Positions 1 to 5,893 of a stretch of DNA of 11,189 bases are shown one piece after another. Each line of letters starts with the position of its first letter. Within the stretch, counting starts at the first letter, position 1. A program made the position numbers and the translations under genes. The DNA is taken from contig JAIDNR010000174.1 of the NCBI GenBank assembly GCA_029063695.1, positions 1 through 11,189 of the forward strand, in the 5' to 3' direction. The notes beneath the pieces were generated by a model. The model searched no databases. It saw only the letters and a list, made by a program, of their open reading frames with translations, and had not been told where the DNA came from. Source of the stretch: Ruminococcus sp. (GTDB taxonomy: Bacteria; Bacillota; Clostridia; Oscillospirales; Ruminococcaceae).

Positions 1-354
1 ATGTTAAGATGGGGAATAGAATTAAAATCAAATCATAAACTTATAGGAACATGTGGCTTTTTCGCTTTTTGTGAAGATGCAAAAAAAGCTGAAATGGGCT
101 ATGAACTTAACAGAAATTACTGGAACAGTGGAATAATGACAGAGGCACTTGAAATGATTCTGAAGTTTATCTTCACCAATTCAGAAATAAACAGAATAGA
201 AGCATTTGTTGAAGTTCCGAATACAGCTTCTCAGAAGTTATTGCATAAACTTGGATTTACAAAAGAAGGAATACTACGGCAGTATGAAAAATGCCGAAAC
301 AATTTAATAGATATTATTATATATGGGTATCTTAGAGGTGACGACAAATTTTAG
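1..354 (+). CDS. GNAT-family N-acetyltransferase, RimJ/RimL type, 5' end outside window
   Basis: This is the C-terminal part of a GNAT acetyltransferase, which moves an acetyl group from acetyl-CoA to an amine; the substrate cannot be told. About 117 residues are visible, whereas the RimJ/RimL-like family usually has about 170-185. The ATG at base 1 is therefore probably internal and the true start lies to the left. The core is typical: a strand with LIGTCGF, then the GYELNRNYWNSGIMTEAL segment that corresponds to the acetyl-CoA binding turn and following helix, then EAFVEVPNTASQKLLHKLGF, the classic late strand-helix with N-x-x-S and L-x-K-L-G-F, and the closing GILRQYEK segment. The reading frame ends at TAG (352-354). 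An AT-rich inverted repeat (346-353 with 360-367) overlaps the stop but has no adjacent T-run, so it is a poor terminator. It is separate from the next genes, which have their own promoter. Confidence 0.85.
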   Translation: MLRWGIELKSNHKLIGTCGFFAFCEDAKKAEMGYELNRNYWNSGIMTEALEMILKFIFTNSEINRIEAFVEVPNTASQKLLHKLGFTKEGILRQYEKCRNNLIDIIIYGYLRGDDKF

Positions 355-407
355 ATTAATAAAATTTAAAATTAATTATACAATTTTTTTAAAACTTTAA
401 AAGACTA

Positions 408-436
408 TTGTAAAATCATAGATAATATGATATAAT
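408..436 (+). promoter_or_regulatory. Sigma-A-type promoter for yloU-fakA
   Basis: The -35 box TTGTAA (408-413) and the -10 box TATAAT (431-436) are separated by exactly 17 bases. A TG at 428-429 makes an extended -10. Transcription should begin near 443, giving a short leader before the ribosome site at about 455-460. The surrounding 355-460 gap is very AT-rich and holds nothing else that I can support. Confidence 0.8.
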
Positions 437-468
437 AGAATATATTTTGCAATAAGGAAGTGTGCTAT

Positions 469-825
469 ATGGTCACTGTTGAAAATCATATCGGAAAAAT
501 TTCCGTTTCAGAAGGCTATCTTACTGAGCTTATACGCCATGCTGTCTGCGACTGTTTCGGCGTTGCCGATGTCTGCGGCGTAAATACGTTCCGTTCTGCC
601 GTATCAGCTCTTACAGGCGGCAGACTTTTCAGACGCAAGGGCGTTGTTGTCCGTGCTGATAAAGACGGCGGTCTGTCCATTGACCTGCATATTAAAGTTA
701 CCTACGGTACGAATATTTCTGCCGCTGTCTCCAGTATTACTCACAAGGTTATTTTTGCTGTTGAAGAAGCTGTTGATGTGCCGGTGAATAATATCAATGT
801 ATATGTTGACGATATGAATTACTGA
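469..825 (+). CDS. yloU: Asp23/Gls24 family envelope-stress protein (YloU-like)
   Basis: A small Asp23/Gls24-family protein of 118 residues. Family members are cytoplasmic or membrane-associated proteins tied to cell-envelope homeostasis in Firmicutes; no enzyme activity is known. The N-terminus (ENHIGKISVSEGYL) and the C-terminal half (LSIDLHIKVTYGTNI, then a helix rich in V and A, then VNNINVYVDD) match the family's usual layout of a short strand-helix unit followed by an alternating strand and helix. A GTG at 460 would add three residues, but the ATG at 469 is the better start because AAGGAAG lies eight bases before it. The gene stands 15 bases ahead of fakA, the same order as yloU-yloV in Bacillus subtilis, and both should be read from the promoter at 408-436. 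The functional link between the two families is known mainly from this conserved order. Confidence 0.88.
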   Translation: MVTVENHIGKISVSEGYLTELIRHAVCDCFGVADVCGVNTFRSAVSALTGGRLFRRKGVVVRADKDGGLSIDLHIKVTYGTNISAAVSSITHKVIFAVEEAVDVPVNNINVYVDDMNY

Positions 826-840
826 TTTTTTGGAGGACTT

Positions 841-2493
841 ATGATTAACGGTGCTATGTTCAGAGATGCTGTAATCTCTGCCGCTATTACTATAAACAAT
901 GCAAAACGTGAAGTTGATGAACTTAACGTCTATCCCGTTCCCGACGGCGATACGGGTACTAATATGTCAATGACCATCGGAAATGCTGTCGATGAAATCA
1001 GAAGAATGCCAGATTCTGTGAGTATTTCTGAAGTTTCTTCCGCAGCTGCTTCCGCACTTTTAAGAGGTGCAAGAGGAAATTCGGGTGTTATTCTGTCGCT
1101 CCTTTTCCGTGGAATTTCTAAAGGACTTTCAGGACTTTCAGAAGCAGGTTGCGAGGAATTTGCAAATGCTCTTGATTTGGGTGTACAGGCTGCATATAAG
1201 GCTGTTATGAAACCTGTTGAGGGTACTATACTCACTGTTTCAAAAGCTGCCGCACAGAAAGCCAGGGAATCAGCCATTTCCACAAGCAGTGATTCTATTT
1301 TCTGGAATGATGTATGCACAGAAGCTGAAACCGTTCTTGCACAGACTACCGAAATGCTTCCTCAGCTGAAAAAAGCAGGTGTTGTTGATGCAGGCGGTAT
1401 GGGATTTGCCATTATTCTCCGTGCAATGAAGGATATTTTTGACGGCGGAAAAATTGCAGAACCTGTTGAAAAAATCAATGCCGAAAAAACCGAGGATTCA
1501 TTCAAATCGGCTGTAAGTCAATATGATGATGATATTACTTATACATACTGCACGGAATTTATGCTCCGCAAGAACGATAACTGTCCCGACCCTTTTATGC
1601 TCCGTGCTTATCTTGAAACTATCGGCGACTGTGTTGTGCTTGTTGATGATGAAAAAATTATCAAAGTCCATGTTCATACGGATAATCCCGGAAATGCTCT
1701 GCAAAAGGCTCTGGAGTTCGGCTGTTTCGTGAATGACCCACGTCCGAAAATCGAAAATATGCGTATTCAGCATGAAAACAAAGTAAAAGAAGCCAAAGAA
1801 ATTGAAGCAGGATTTACTCCTGCCGAACCCGAAAAAGAGTTCGGTTTTGTCGCCGTTGCAGCAGGTCACGGTCTTATCTCACTTTTCAGCGATTTGGGTG
1901 CTGATATTGTCGTTAAAGGCGGTCAGACCATGAATCCCTCTACAGATGATATTCTCAGGGCTATTCTTTCCGTTCCCGCAAATACGGTTTTTGTACTTCC
2001 GAACAACAAAAATATCATAATGGCGGCGGAACAGGCTGTAAAACTTACTGATAAGAATGTATGTGTTCTTCAGACAAGAACCATTCCTCAGGGTATATCC
2101 GCTATGATGGCTTTTGATGAATATTCAGGTCTCGCCGAAAACAGAATCACAATGACCAAAGCGTTTGAAAAAGTCTCCACGGGTCTTGTTACCTTTGCAG
2201 CAAGAAATTCAGAATTTGAGGGTCGCTCAATAAAAGAGGGCGAAATTCTTGCACTTGACAATGGTAAACTTTCTTTCACAGAAAAGGATATTAACAGAGC
2301 TGCTTTCAAACTGGTAAAAAAACTTGCAAAAAGCGGTGCAAGTTATGTTACTGTTATATACGGCTCTGATGTTACTGAGGAAAGTGCAGAATCACTTCAG
2401 CAGACTTTGCAGTCCAAGCTCAGCGACAAGATTGAAGTCATGCTGATTAACGGCGGTCAACCTGTATATTATTACATAATTTCTGTTGAGTAA
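841..2493 (+). CDS. fakA: Fatty-acid kinase subunit FakA (DAK2/DhaL domain protein, YloV family)
   Basis: FakA is the ATP-binding subunit of fatty-acid kinase. It phosphorylates fatty acids held by FakB carrier proteins, giving acyl-phosphate for phospholipid synthesis. At 550 residues it has the full family length. The N-terminal DhaL-type nucleotide domain shows NVYPVPDGDTGTNM (residues 29-42), where D35 and D37 are the expected magnesium ligands, and RGARGNSGVILS (75-86). The middle domain has the conserved VHVHTDNPG with H277 and H279, histidines that in FakA are tied to metal binding and catalysis. The C-terminal third, with TIPQGISAMMAF near residue 414, is the DegV-like FakB-interacting region. 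The start ATG follows GGAGGACTT, a strong ribosome site. No fakB gene is in the window; it is normally encoded elsewhere. All key motifs are intact, so the gene is probably functional. Confidence 0.95.
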   Translation: MINGAMFRDAVISAAITINNAKREVDELNVYPVPDGDTGTNMSMTIGNAVDEIRRMPDSVSISEVSSAAASALLRGARGNSGVILSLLFRGISKGLSGLSEAGCEEFANALDLGVQAAYKAVMKPVEGTILTVSKAAAQKARESAISTSSDSIFWNDVCTEAETVLAQTTEMLPQLKKAGVVDAGGMGFAIILRAMKDIFDGGKIAEPVEKINAEKTEDSFKSAVSQYDDDITYTYCTEFMLRKNDNCPDPFMLRAYLETIGDCVVLVDDEKIIKVHVHTDNPGNALQKALEFGCFVNDPRPKIENMRIQHENKVKEAKEIEAGFTPAEPEKEFGFVAVAAGHGLISLFSDLGADIVVKGGQTMNPSTDDILRAILSVPANTVFVLPNNKNIIMAAEQAVKLTDKNVCVLQTRTIPQGISAMMAFDEYSGLAENRITMTKAFEKVSTGLVTFAARNSEFEGRSIKEGEILALDNGKLSFTEKDINRAAFKLVKKLAKSGASYVTVIYGSDVTEESAESLQQTLQSKLSDKIEVMLINGGQPVYYYIISVE

Positions 2494-2499
2494 ATAAAC

Positions 2500-2530
2500 A
2501 AAAGTCCTGTGATTTTTTTACAGGACTTTT
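2500..2530. terminator. Bidirectional intrinsic terminator between fakA and the LRR gene
   Basis: A perfect 10-base stem (2501-2510 with 2520-2529, sequence AAAGTCCTGT), extended to 11 by A2500-T2530, encloses a loop containing seven Ts. The flanks give TTTT on the plus strand and, on the minus strand, TTTTG followed by TTTATTTA. It lies 7 bases after the fakA stop and overlaps the last codons of the minus-strand LRR gene, whose TAA is at 2518-2520, so one hairpin serves both converging genes. Confidence 0.85.
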
Positions 2531-4077
2531 AATGTTTCCGCATAATCGGGGTATTCATCTTCTATTGATTCACATACATCATGTGCATATTTCTGATGAT
2601 TCATAAGAAAATTACTGTACATTTCTGTACTTTTTTCGTGTTCTAAATGCGTACTTCTCAGAACATCTATAGCAATCAGGACTTTTTTTCTGTTGCCTAC
2701 CCTGATTTTCTGCGTTCTGTTGTAGTAGTCTTTGTACTCAAAATATTTCGATGTGAAAATATTGTCAATCAGTTCACGGTTGAAAAAATACCGCTTGTAT
2801 CTGCCATTTATCTGAGCCGAAACAGGTGAAAAGGCTTTCAGAAGTTCCTTGTGCAGAATATAGCCAATCAGACTGCTTGGCGGTATGTATTTACAGTTAT
2901 CATCATTCCATGTAACTTTGTGAAGATTATGGCAGTACAGCGAAAAAATTTCACCCTCCGCATTAAGATAATCTATTTCAACCGTTTCCGCCTTATTGCA
3001 GTCTATGGCATATTTTTCGATATTGCCGTATGATGTGCAGATTTTTATATGCCTGTACGGTAATTTCAGCGTCCACGATGGCATATAGCTCGTTATAACT
3101 TCGACTGTCGCCGTATCGTTTGTTGTATTTACAGTGTATGGCGACGGCTGTTTTCCCGCATATTTATAGTAATAATTTTTAACTGTAACATAGTCGGGGA
3201 AATAATAGCCGTATTTTACACCATAGCCCTCCGGCAGAATGACAATCTGATCCATGCTGAACATTCTTATTCCATAATTATCTCTGTGGTCATCAAAAGC
3301 GTTACGGTAAAAGTGTATCTTTTCACATGATTCAAGATTAATTCTGCTTGCGTAGATTAAAGAATTAGGAAGAAATGTGACATTCTGTGCATTGAAAGTA
3401 ACACAACCCGATTTCACGTAAAGCACTCTGAGCGGACTTCCCTCAAAGCTTGTACAGATAACATCATATTTATTCGCAATCGGTGAGCCGTAAAATATTT
3501 TTCTGTTGAGAAGAAAATTACGCTCCGTTTCAAGTGCAAATTTTTTAAGTCCCGAACCGTTAAAAACAAAGTCATCAATATCCCTTATACTTTGCGGAAA
3601 AGCGATAAATTTAAGTGAAGCACAGTTTGCAAATGCCGATTTTCCTATACTTTTTACAGTCAGCGGAATATTTATCTCCACAAGATTTTTGCATTCACTG
3701 AACATTCTTTCGGATATTCTTTTTATACCGTCCGCTATAACAACTTTTTTCACAGTACTGTTATGGAATGTGTACTTGCCGATTTTTTTCAGTCCTCCGT
3801 GAATATACAGTTCAGTAACATTGACATTTTCAAATGCTTTATCACAAATCTCATCTACTGTCATTCCGTCAATTTTATACGGAATAACAAGTTTTTTCGC
3901 TGATTTACCGTGATAATTCGTTATCTTGACGCTGTAATCCTTTTTCCTGAAAGAATATCCACAGGAGACTGCCTGTTCTGATGATAATTCAATTTCGGGT
4001 ACTAAATATGATACACAATATGATTTTTCAGGAAAATATATATTGGGAGATATGAAAGTGAAAATCACGGAAATCAC
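2518..4077 (-). CDS. BspA-type leucine-rich-repeat protein, start uncertain
   Basis: The N-terminal third carries BspA/TpLRR (LRR_5) repeats. After a lead-in of the form VKITNYHG...LVIPYKIDGMTVDEI (about residues 49-77) come roughly four 22-23 residue units ending near residue 180, each with the pattern V-x-x-I-x-IP...IG..AF and a C or N at the turn. The remaining 340 residues are rich in Y, N and K and match no domain that I recognise. Such proteins usually serve protein binding; many are surface-exposed, but no signal peptide, anchor or long membrane segment is visible here. The only upstream start in frame is a GTG at 4077, preceded by AACAGCAG without a Shine-Dalgarno, and TAA in frame at 4084-4086. 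A second GTG at 4068 is no better, and the next ATG would cut into the repeats. The true start may be lost or translation may be weak. The frame is otherwise open for 519 codons, so it is under selection or recently inactivated. Confidence 0.75.
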   Translation of the reverse strand: MISVIFTFISPNIYFPEKSYCVSYLVPEIELSSEQAVSCGYSFRKKDYSVKITNYHGKSAKKLVIPYKIDGMTVDEICDKAFENVNVTELYIHGGLKKIGKYTFHNSTVKKVVIADGIKRISERMFSECKNLVEINIPLTVKSIGKSAFANCASLKFIAFPQSIRDIDDFVFNGSGLKKFALETERNFLLNRKIFYGSPIANKYDVICTSFEGSPLRVLYVKSGCVTFNAQNVTFLPNSLIYASRINLESCEKIHFYRNAFDDHRDNYGIRMFSMDQIVILPEGYGVKYGYYFPDYVTVKNYYYKYAGKQPSPYTVNTTNDTATVEVITSYMPSWTLKLPYRHIKICTSYGNIEKYAIDCNKAETVEIDYLNAEGEIFSLYCHNLHKVTWNDDNCKYIPPSSLIGYILHKELLKAFSPVSAQINGRYKRYFFNRELIDNIFTSKYFEYKDYYNRTQKIRVGNRKKVLIAIDVLRSTHLEHEKSTEMYSNFLMNHQKYAHDVCESIEDEYPDYAETLKVL

Positions 4078-4085
4078 CTGCTGTT

Positions 4086-4119
4086 AAAAAAATAGGTCTG
4101 CTGACGGAGTTGAACCGTC
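4086..4119 (-). terminator. Intrinsic terminator of the tRNA-like RNA
   Basis: On the minus strand the T-arm hairpin (GACGG/CCGTC, 4115-4119 with 4103-4107) is followed by GCAGAC, which closes a longer stem, and then by CTA and seven Ts (4092-4086). The closing stem may form with either of two GTCTGC copies upstream (4162-4167 or 4133-4138). Both folds place a GC-rich stem three bases before the U-tract. Confidence 0.7.
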
Positions 4120-4228
4120 GTTATTCTGTTTGGCAGACAGAGCGTTCTTGCGTTGAACTATGCAGACTGTCGGACGGCAAGCCGTTTCTGCTTCGTGAGG
4201 AAAGCTGTTTTCAAATAAACTACCGATA
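4086..4228 (-). ncRNA. Small RNA with a tRNA-Gly(GCC)-like 3' domain
   Basis: The predicted transcript is about 140 bases, from a start near 4227-4229 to the U-tract. The 5' part has two hairpins, one at 4190-4205 with loop CCUCAC and one at 4174-4185 with a CUUG loop, both enclosed by UCGG/CCGA (4223-4226 with 4170-4173). The 3' part (4095-4167) folds like a tRNA: acceptor GTCTGC/GCAGAC with position 7 unpaired; D-arm GTTC/GAAC with loop AACGCAA; anticodon arm TCTGT/ACAGA with loop CTGCCAA (anticodon GCC, glycine); five-base variable region; T-arm GACGG/CCGTC with loop TTCAACT. Departures from a normal tRNA are two bases instead of one between the D and anticodon arms, GC instead of GG in the D-loop, discriminator C instead of the U usual for bacterial tRNA-Gly, second pair U-A instead of C-G, and no encoded CCA. 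It may be a diverged or specialised tRNA, a regulatory leader, or a free small RNA. Confidence 0.65.
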
Positions 4229-4233
4229 TGTAC

Positions 4234-4262
4234 ATTATAGCATATATAAACAAAAAAGTCAA
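4234..4262 (-). promoter_or_regulatory. Very strong sigma-A promoter for the tRNA-like RNA
   Basis: Read on the minus strand: -35 TTGACT (4262-4257), a 17-base spacer, an extended TG and the perfect -10 TATAAT (4239-4234). Transcription should begin at about 4227-4229. No reading frame with a ribosome site follows for more than 140 bases, so the promoter most simply serves an RNA gene. This strength is typical of stable RNA promoters. Confidence 0.85.
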
Positions 4263-4268
4263 GCAAAT

Positions 4269-4296
4269 AATAGCTGTCTCTCACGGGACAGCTATT
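4269..4296. terminator. Hairpin over the feoA stop codon, probable terminator
   Basis: A perfect 10-base stem, AATAGCTGTC/GACAGCTATT (4269-4278 with 4287-4296), has an eight-base loop. On the minus strand it covers the last codons and TGA of feoA and is followed by ATTTG, a weak U-tract. On the plus strand it runs into TTTTTATT. It separates feoA from the RNA gene promoter, only 7 bases further on. There is no plus-strand gene for it to end. Confidence 0.65.
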
Positions 4297-4514
4297 TTTA
4301 TTCTTGATGCGTCATTTTTACGGAGTGCAATTACTGCTCCACGTACAAAATATGCCGTCGGGTCACCCGAAAAGCTTTTTTGCAGGCACGTTACGTCCGA
4401 ACCACTTATAAATCCTAATTCACTCAGCCTGTAACGCATTGCTCCGCTTATTTCAAGACTTTGTACTGTACAGCTTTCGCCCTCCTTAAGCTGACTCAAA
4501 TATATTATGTTCAT
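4281..4514 (-). CDS. feoA: Stand-alone FeoA-family protein
   Basis: FeoA-like proteins are small cytoplasmic SH3-fold proteins that assist the FeoB ferrous-iron transporter; stand-alone copies may have other partners. This one is 77 residues, a usual length. The pattern is clear: LSQLKEGESCTV at the start, MRYRLSELGFISGSDV in the middle (the RRL-x-x-LG-x-x-G signature, with MRYRL in place of RRRL), SGDPTAYFVRGAVIALRK near the end (G-D-P and R-G-x-x-I-A-L-R) and DASRIKI at the close. A TTG at 4526 would add four residues, but it lies before the GGGAGGAAAT ribosome site; the ATG at 4514 that follows that site is the natural start. No feoB is near. Its upstream neighbour is the last phage gene, 53 bases away; a likely promoter lies between them and in the end of that gene. 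Because it has its own promoter and terminator it is probably a host gene, not part of the phage run. Confidence 0.88.
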   Translation of the reverse strand: MNIIYLSQLKEGESCTVQSLEISGAMRYRLSELGFISGSDVTCLQKSFSGDPTAYFVRGAVIALRKNDASRIKIAVP

Positions 4515-4549
4515 ATTTCCTCCCAATATTATCTTAATTGAGATATATT

Positions 4550-4579
4550 ATAATATTCAGGAAATGTCTACTGTGTGAA
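4550..4579 (-). promoter_or_regulatory. Possible feoA promoter
   Basis: On the minus strand, TTCACA (4579-4574) and TATTAT (4555-4550) stand 18 bases apart, a moderate sigma-A match; the -35 box overlaps the end of the hub gene. An 8-base inverted repeat AATATTAT/ATAATATT (4525-4532 and 4550-4557) flanks the expected transcription start, and a 12-base palindrome (4545-4556) sits on the -10 box. These could be a metal-repressor site, but the stretch is so AT-rich that chance is a fair explanation. Confidence 0.4.
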
Positions 4580-5506
4580 TTTATCTTCATATATACTAAG
4601 TTCGGTTTTTATACCGTCCCTGTCGCCTGTTATTGCTATAGATTTTATAATACCGTTCTGTACGTCTCCGAATGAAACGGTATCAAACAAATCTTCTCTT
4701 TTATATCCGCTGTATGTGCAGAATCTTCTTTTCCAGCCACGCATTGCCATTGCATTACGAAAATAGAGTGCCTGCTCTGGACTGTAAAGAAAACGCCTGT
4801 CCAAATCAAAATAACGATGACGGACAATTTTCTTATCTACTGTTTCTGAATTTCTGTAGCTGTATTTATCATACGTATCATCAACATCTGCCATATGAAA
4901 GTCACTTACAAGACGGACTGTATTTAATTCCACACCATAATCAAGAAGTGTGCTGTCATCAAAAACAAGATTTTTTTCGGGAGTTCCCGATGTCATCATA
5001 ACTTTATTTAAACCTTTTATGTAAGGATATGTTCCATACACTTTATATGACAGGCTAACCAGTGCGTCCCACATGGACGAACCCGTTTTCACATAAATAT
5101 AATTTTCAGACGTGCTTCTTTCATGAGTTACATTAGGGAGAGTATAATAATCATTTATAAGCTTATCAATTGATATTTTAGTATAAAGTCCGGGTTTAAG
5201 CTGATTGTCAAGCAGCATTGATGTGAATCCCCTTGATTTTACAGTACCTTTTCCGAATCCGTTTTCTGTTGTTATTTTGAATGAATCTATAATACCATGA
5301 TGTACAGGGTATGCATCAACATAGAATATGACATCTGAATATTCATACGGTGAAGTGAACGGAGTAAATACTGTTGTTTCAGTTGAAAATACTGCACTCA
5401 GATTAGTATACGGGGTGTAGGCATTTTTAATGAATCTGAAACTCAGTACTTTGAATGCACGGCTTTCTGTATTATCAGGTCTCATAAAAATAGCAAAAGC
5501 TGTCAT
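4568..5506 (-). CDS. Phage tail hub/baseplate-like protein (possible XkdQ/gpD type)
   Basis: This 312-residue protein is the last gene of the phage run. Its early region (VFYVDAYPVHHGIIDSF, then GKGTVKSRGFTSMLLDNQL) and its end (LFDTVSFGDVQNGIIKSIAITGD...TELSIYEDKF) recall the XkdQ/late-control-D proteins that form the hub at the tail tip of contractile phages, in which a beta domain with a G-x-V-x-x-I strand closes the chain. The match is by pattern, with no decisive motif. No signal peptide or membrane span is visible. ATG at 5506 follows GAGGTAAGATA. It starts 9 bases after the previous gene's stop and is surely co-transcribed with it. A hub normally acts with a tube, a tape measure and a baseplate, none of which is encoded next to it here. 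Confidence 0.5.
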   Translation of the reverse strand: MTAFAIFMRPDNTESRAFKVLSFRFIKNAYTPYTNLSAVFSTETTVFTPFTSPYEYSDVIFYVDAYPVHHGIIDSFKITTENGFGKGTVKSRGFTSMLLDNQLKPGLYTKISIDKLINDYYTLPNVTHERSTSENYIYVKTGSSMWDALVSLSYKVYGTYPYIKGLNKVMMTSGTPEKNLVFDDSTLLDYGVELNTVRLVSDFHMADVDDTYDKYSYRNSETVDKKIVRHRYFDLDRRFLYSPEQALYFRNAMAMRGWKRRFCTYSGYKREDLFDTVSFGDVQNGIIKSIAITGDRDGIKTELSIYEDKFTQ

Positions 5507-5515
5507 TATCTTACC

Positions 5516-5893
5516 TCAATTCTTTATTGTTATTGCACTGGGTGTTATAATTGTAACCGAAACATATACAAAGTCCTCTCCTTTATCTTCAACTGTAAAG
5601 CCATATATAATACAGTCCTTAAATTCAAGCTCTCTGTATTTTATCGTATAACCAGCCTGACTGTTCATGATATTTGCAATTGTCGCAAATGAAAGAGACT
5701 GTCCCTCATTATATACTCTGCCCTTTAATACAATACGTGTTGCTTTTTTGAACCTGTTGGTTATCATTGCCACACCCGAAACAGTCGGCTGTTCTGATAA
5801 TTCAGATACAGCCGATGCCTTGAAACTTTCACAGTATAAATCCATATATCCTATTTTTACAGGTATGGCTTCACGCTCGGAAAGTACGTTCAT
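5516..5893 (-). CDS. Small phage structural protein, probably tail or baseplate
   Basis: A 125-residue protein predicted to be mostly beta strand, with a run of short strands around VSGVAMITNRFKKATRIVLKGRV, a helix near FATIANIMNS and closing strands IIYGFTVEDKGEDFVYVSVTI. That layout suits the tube-like fold shared by many small tail, tube-initiator and baseplate proteins, but I do not recognise the family. ATG at 5893 follows GGAGGAGCAGAC, and its ATGA overlaps the upstream stop, a sign of translational coupling. Lying between a completion-like protein and the hub, it could be a tail tube, a hub adaptor or a baseplate part. Confidence 0.5.
   Translation of the reverse strand: MNVLSEREAIPVKIGYMDLYCESFKASAVSELSEQPTVSGVAMITNRFKKATRIVLKGRVYNEGQSLSFATIANIMNSQAGYTIKYRELEFKDCIIYGFTVEDKGEDFVYVSVTIITPSAITIKN

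Noticed and set aside
346..367. Inverted repeat at the end of the acetyltransferase as a terminator
   Set aside because: The stem is only A and T, and the T-run comes about 15 bases later, so it is weak; chance is likely in this AT-rich gap.
930..1319. 129-codon open frame on the minus strand inside fakA
   Set aside because: It is antisense to the conserved DhaL-type domain of fakA, has no ribosome site, and reflects codon bias of the real gene.
4095..4167. Calling this stretch an ordinary functional tRNA-Gly gene
   Set aside because: The anticodon and T arms fit, but the D-loop lacks GG, an extra base precedes the anticodon arm, the discriminator is C and a long structured leader is present. 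I list it as a tRNA-like small RNA instead.
4086..4228. T-box or known riboswitch leader for the LRR gene
   Set aside because: The conserved T-box sequence near AGGGUGGNACCGCG is absent, and I see no core of a known riboswitch; the LRR gene is also not a typical T-box target.
4084..4307. Short open frames on both strands across the RNA gene and its promoter (for example 4110-4307 plus and 4084-4284 minus)
   Set aside because: None has a ribosome site or a plausible protein pattern; they run through a promoter, hairpins and a terminator.
4545..4556. Assigning the palindrome upstream of feoA as a Fur or DtxR box
   Set aside because: It is purely A and T and lacks the G/C positions of the known consensus sites; only symmetry supports it.
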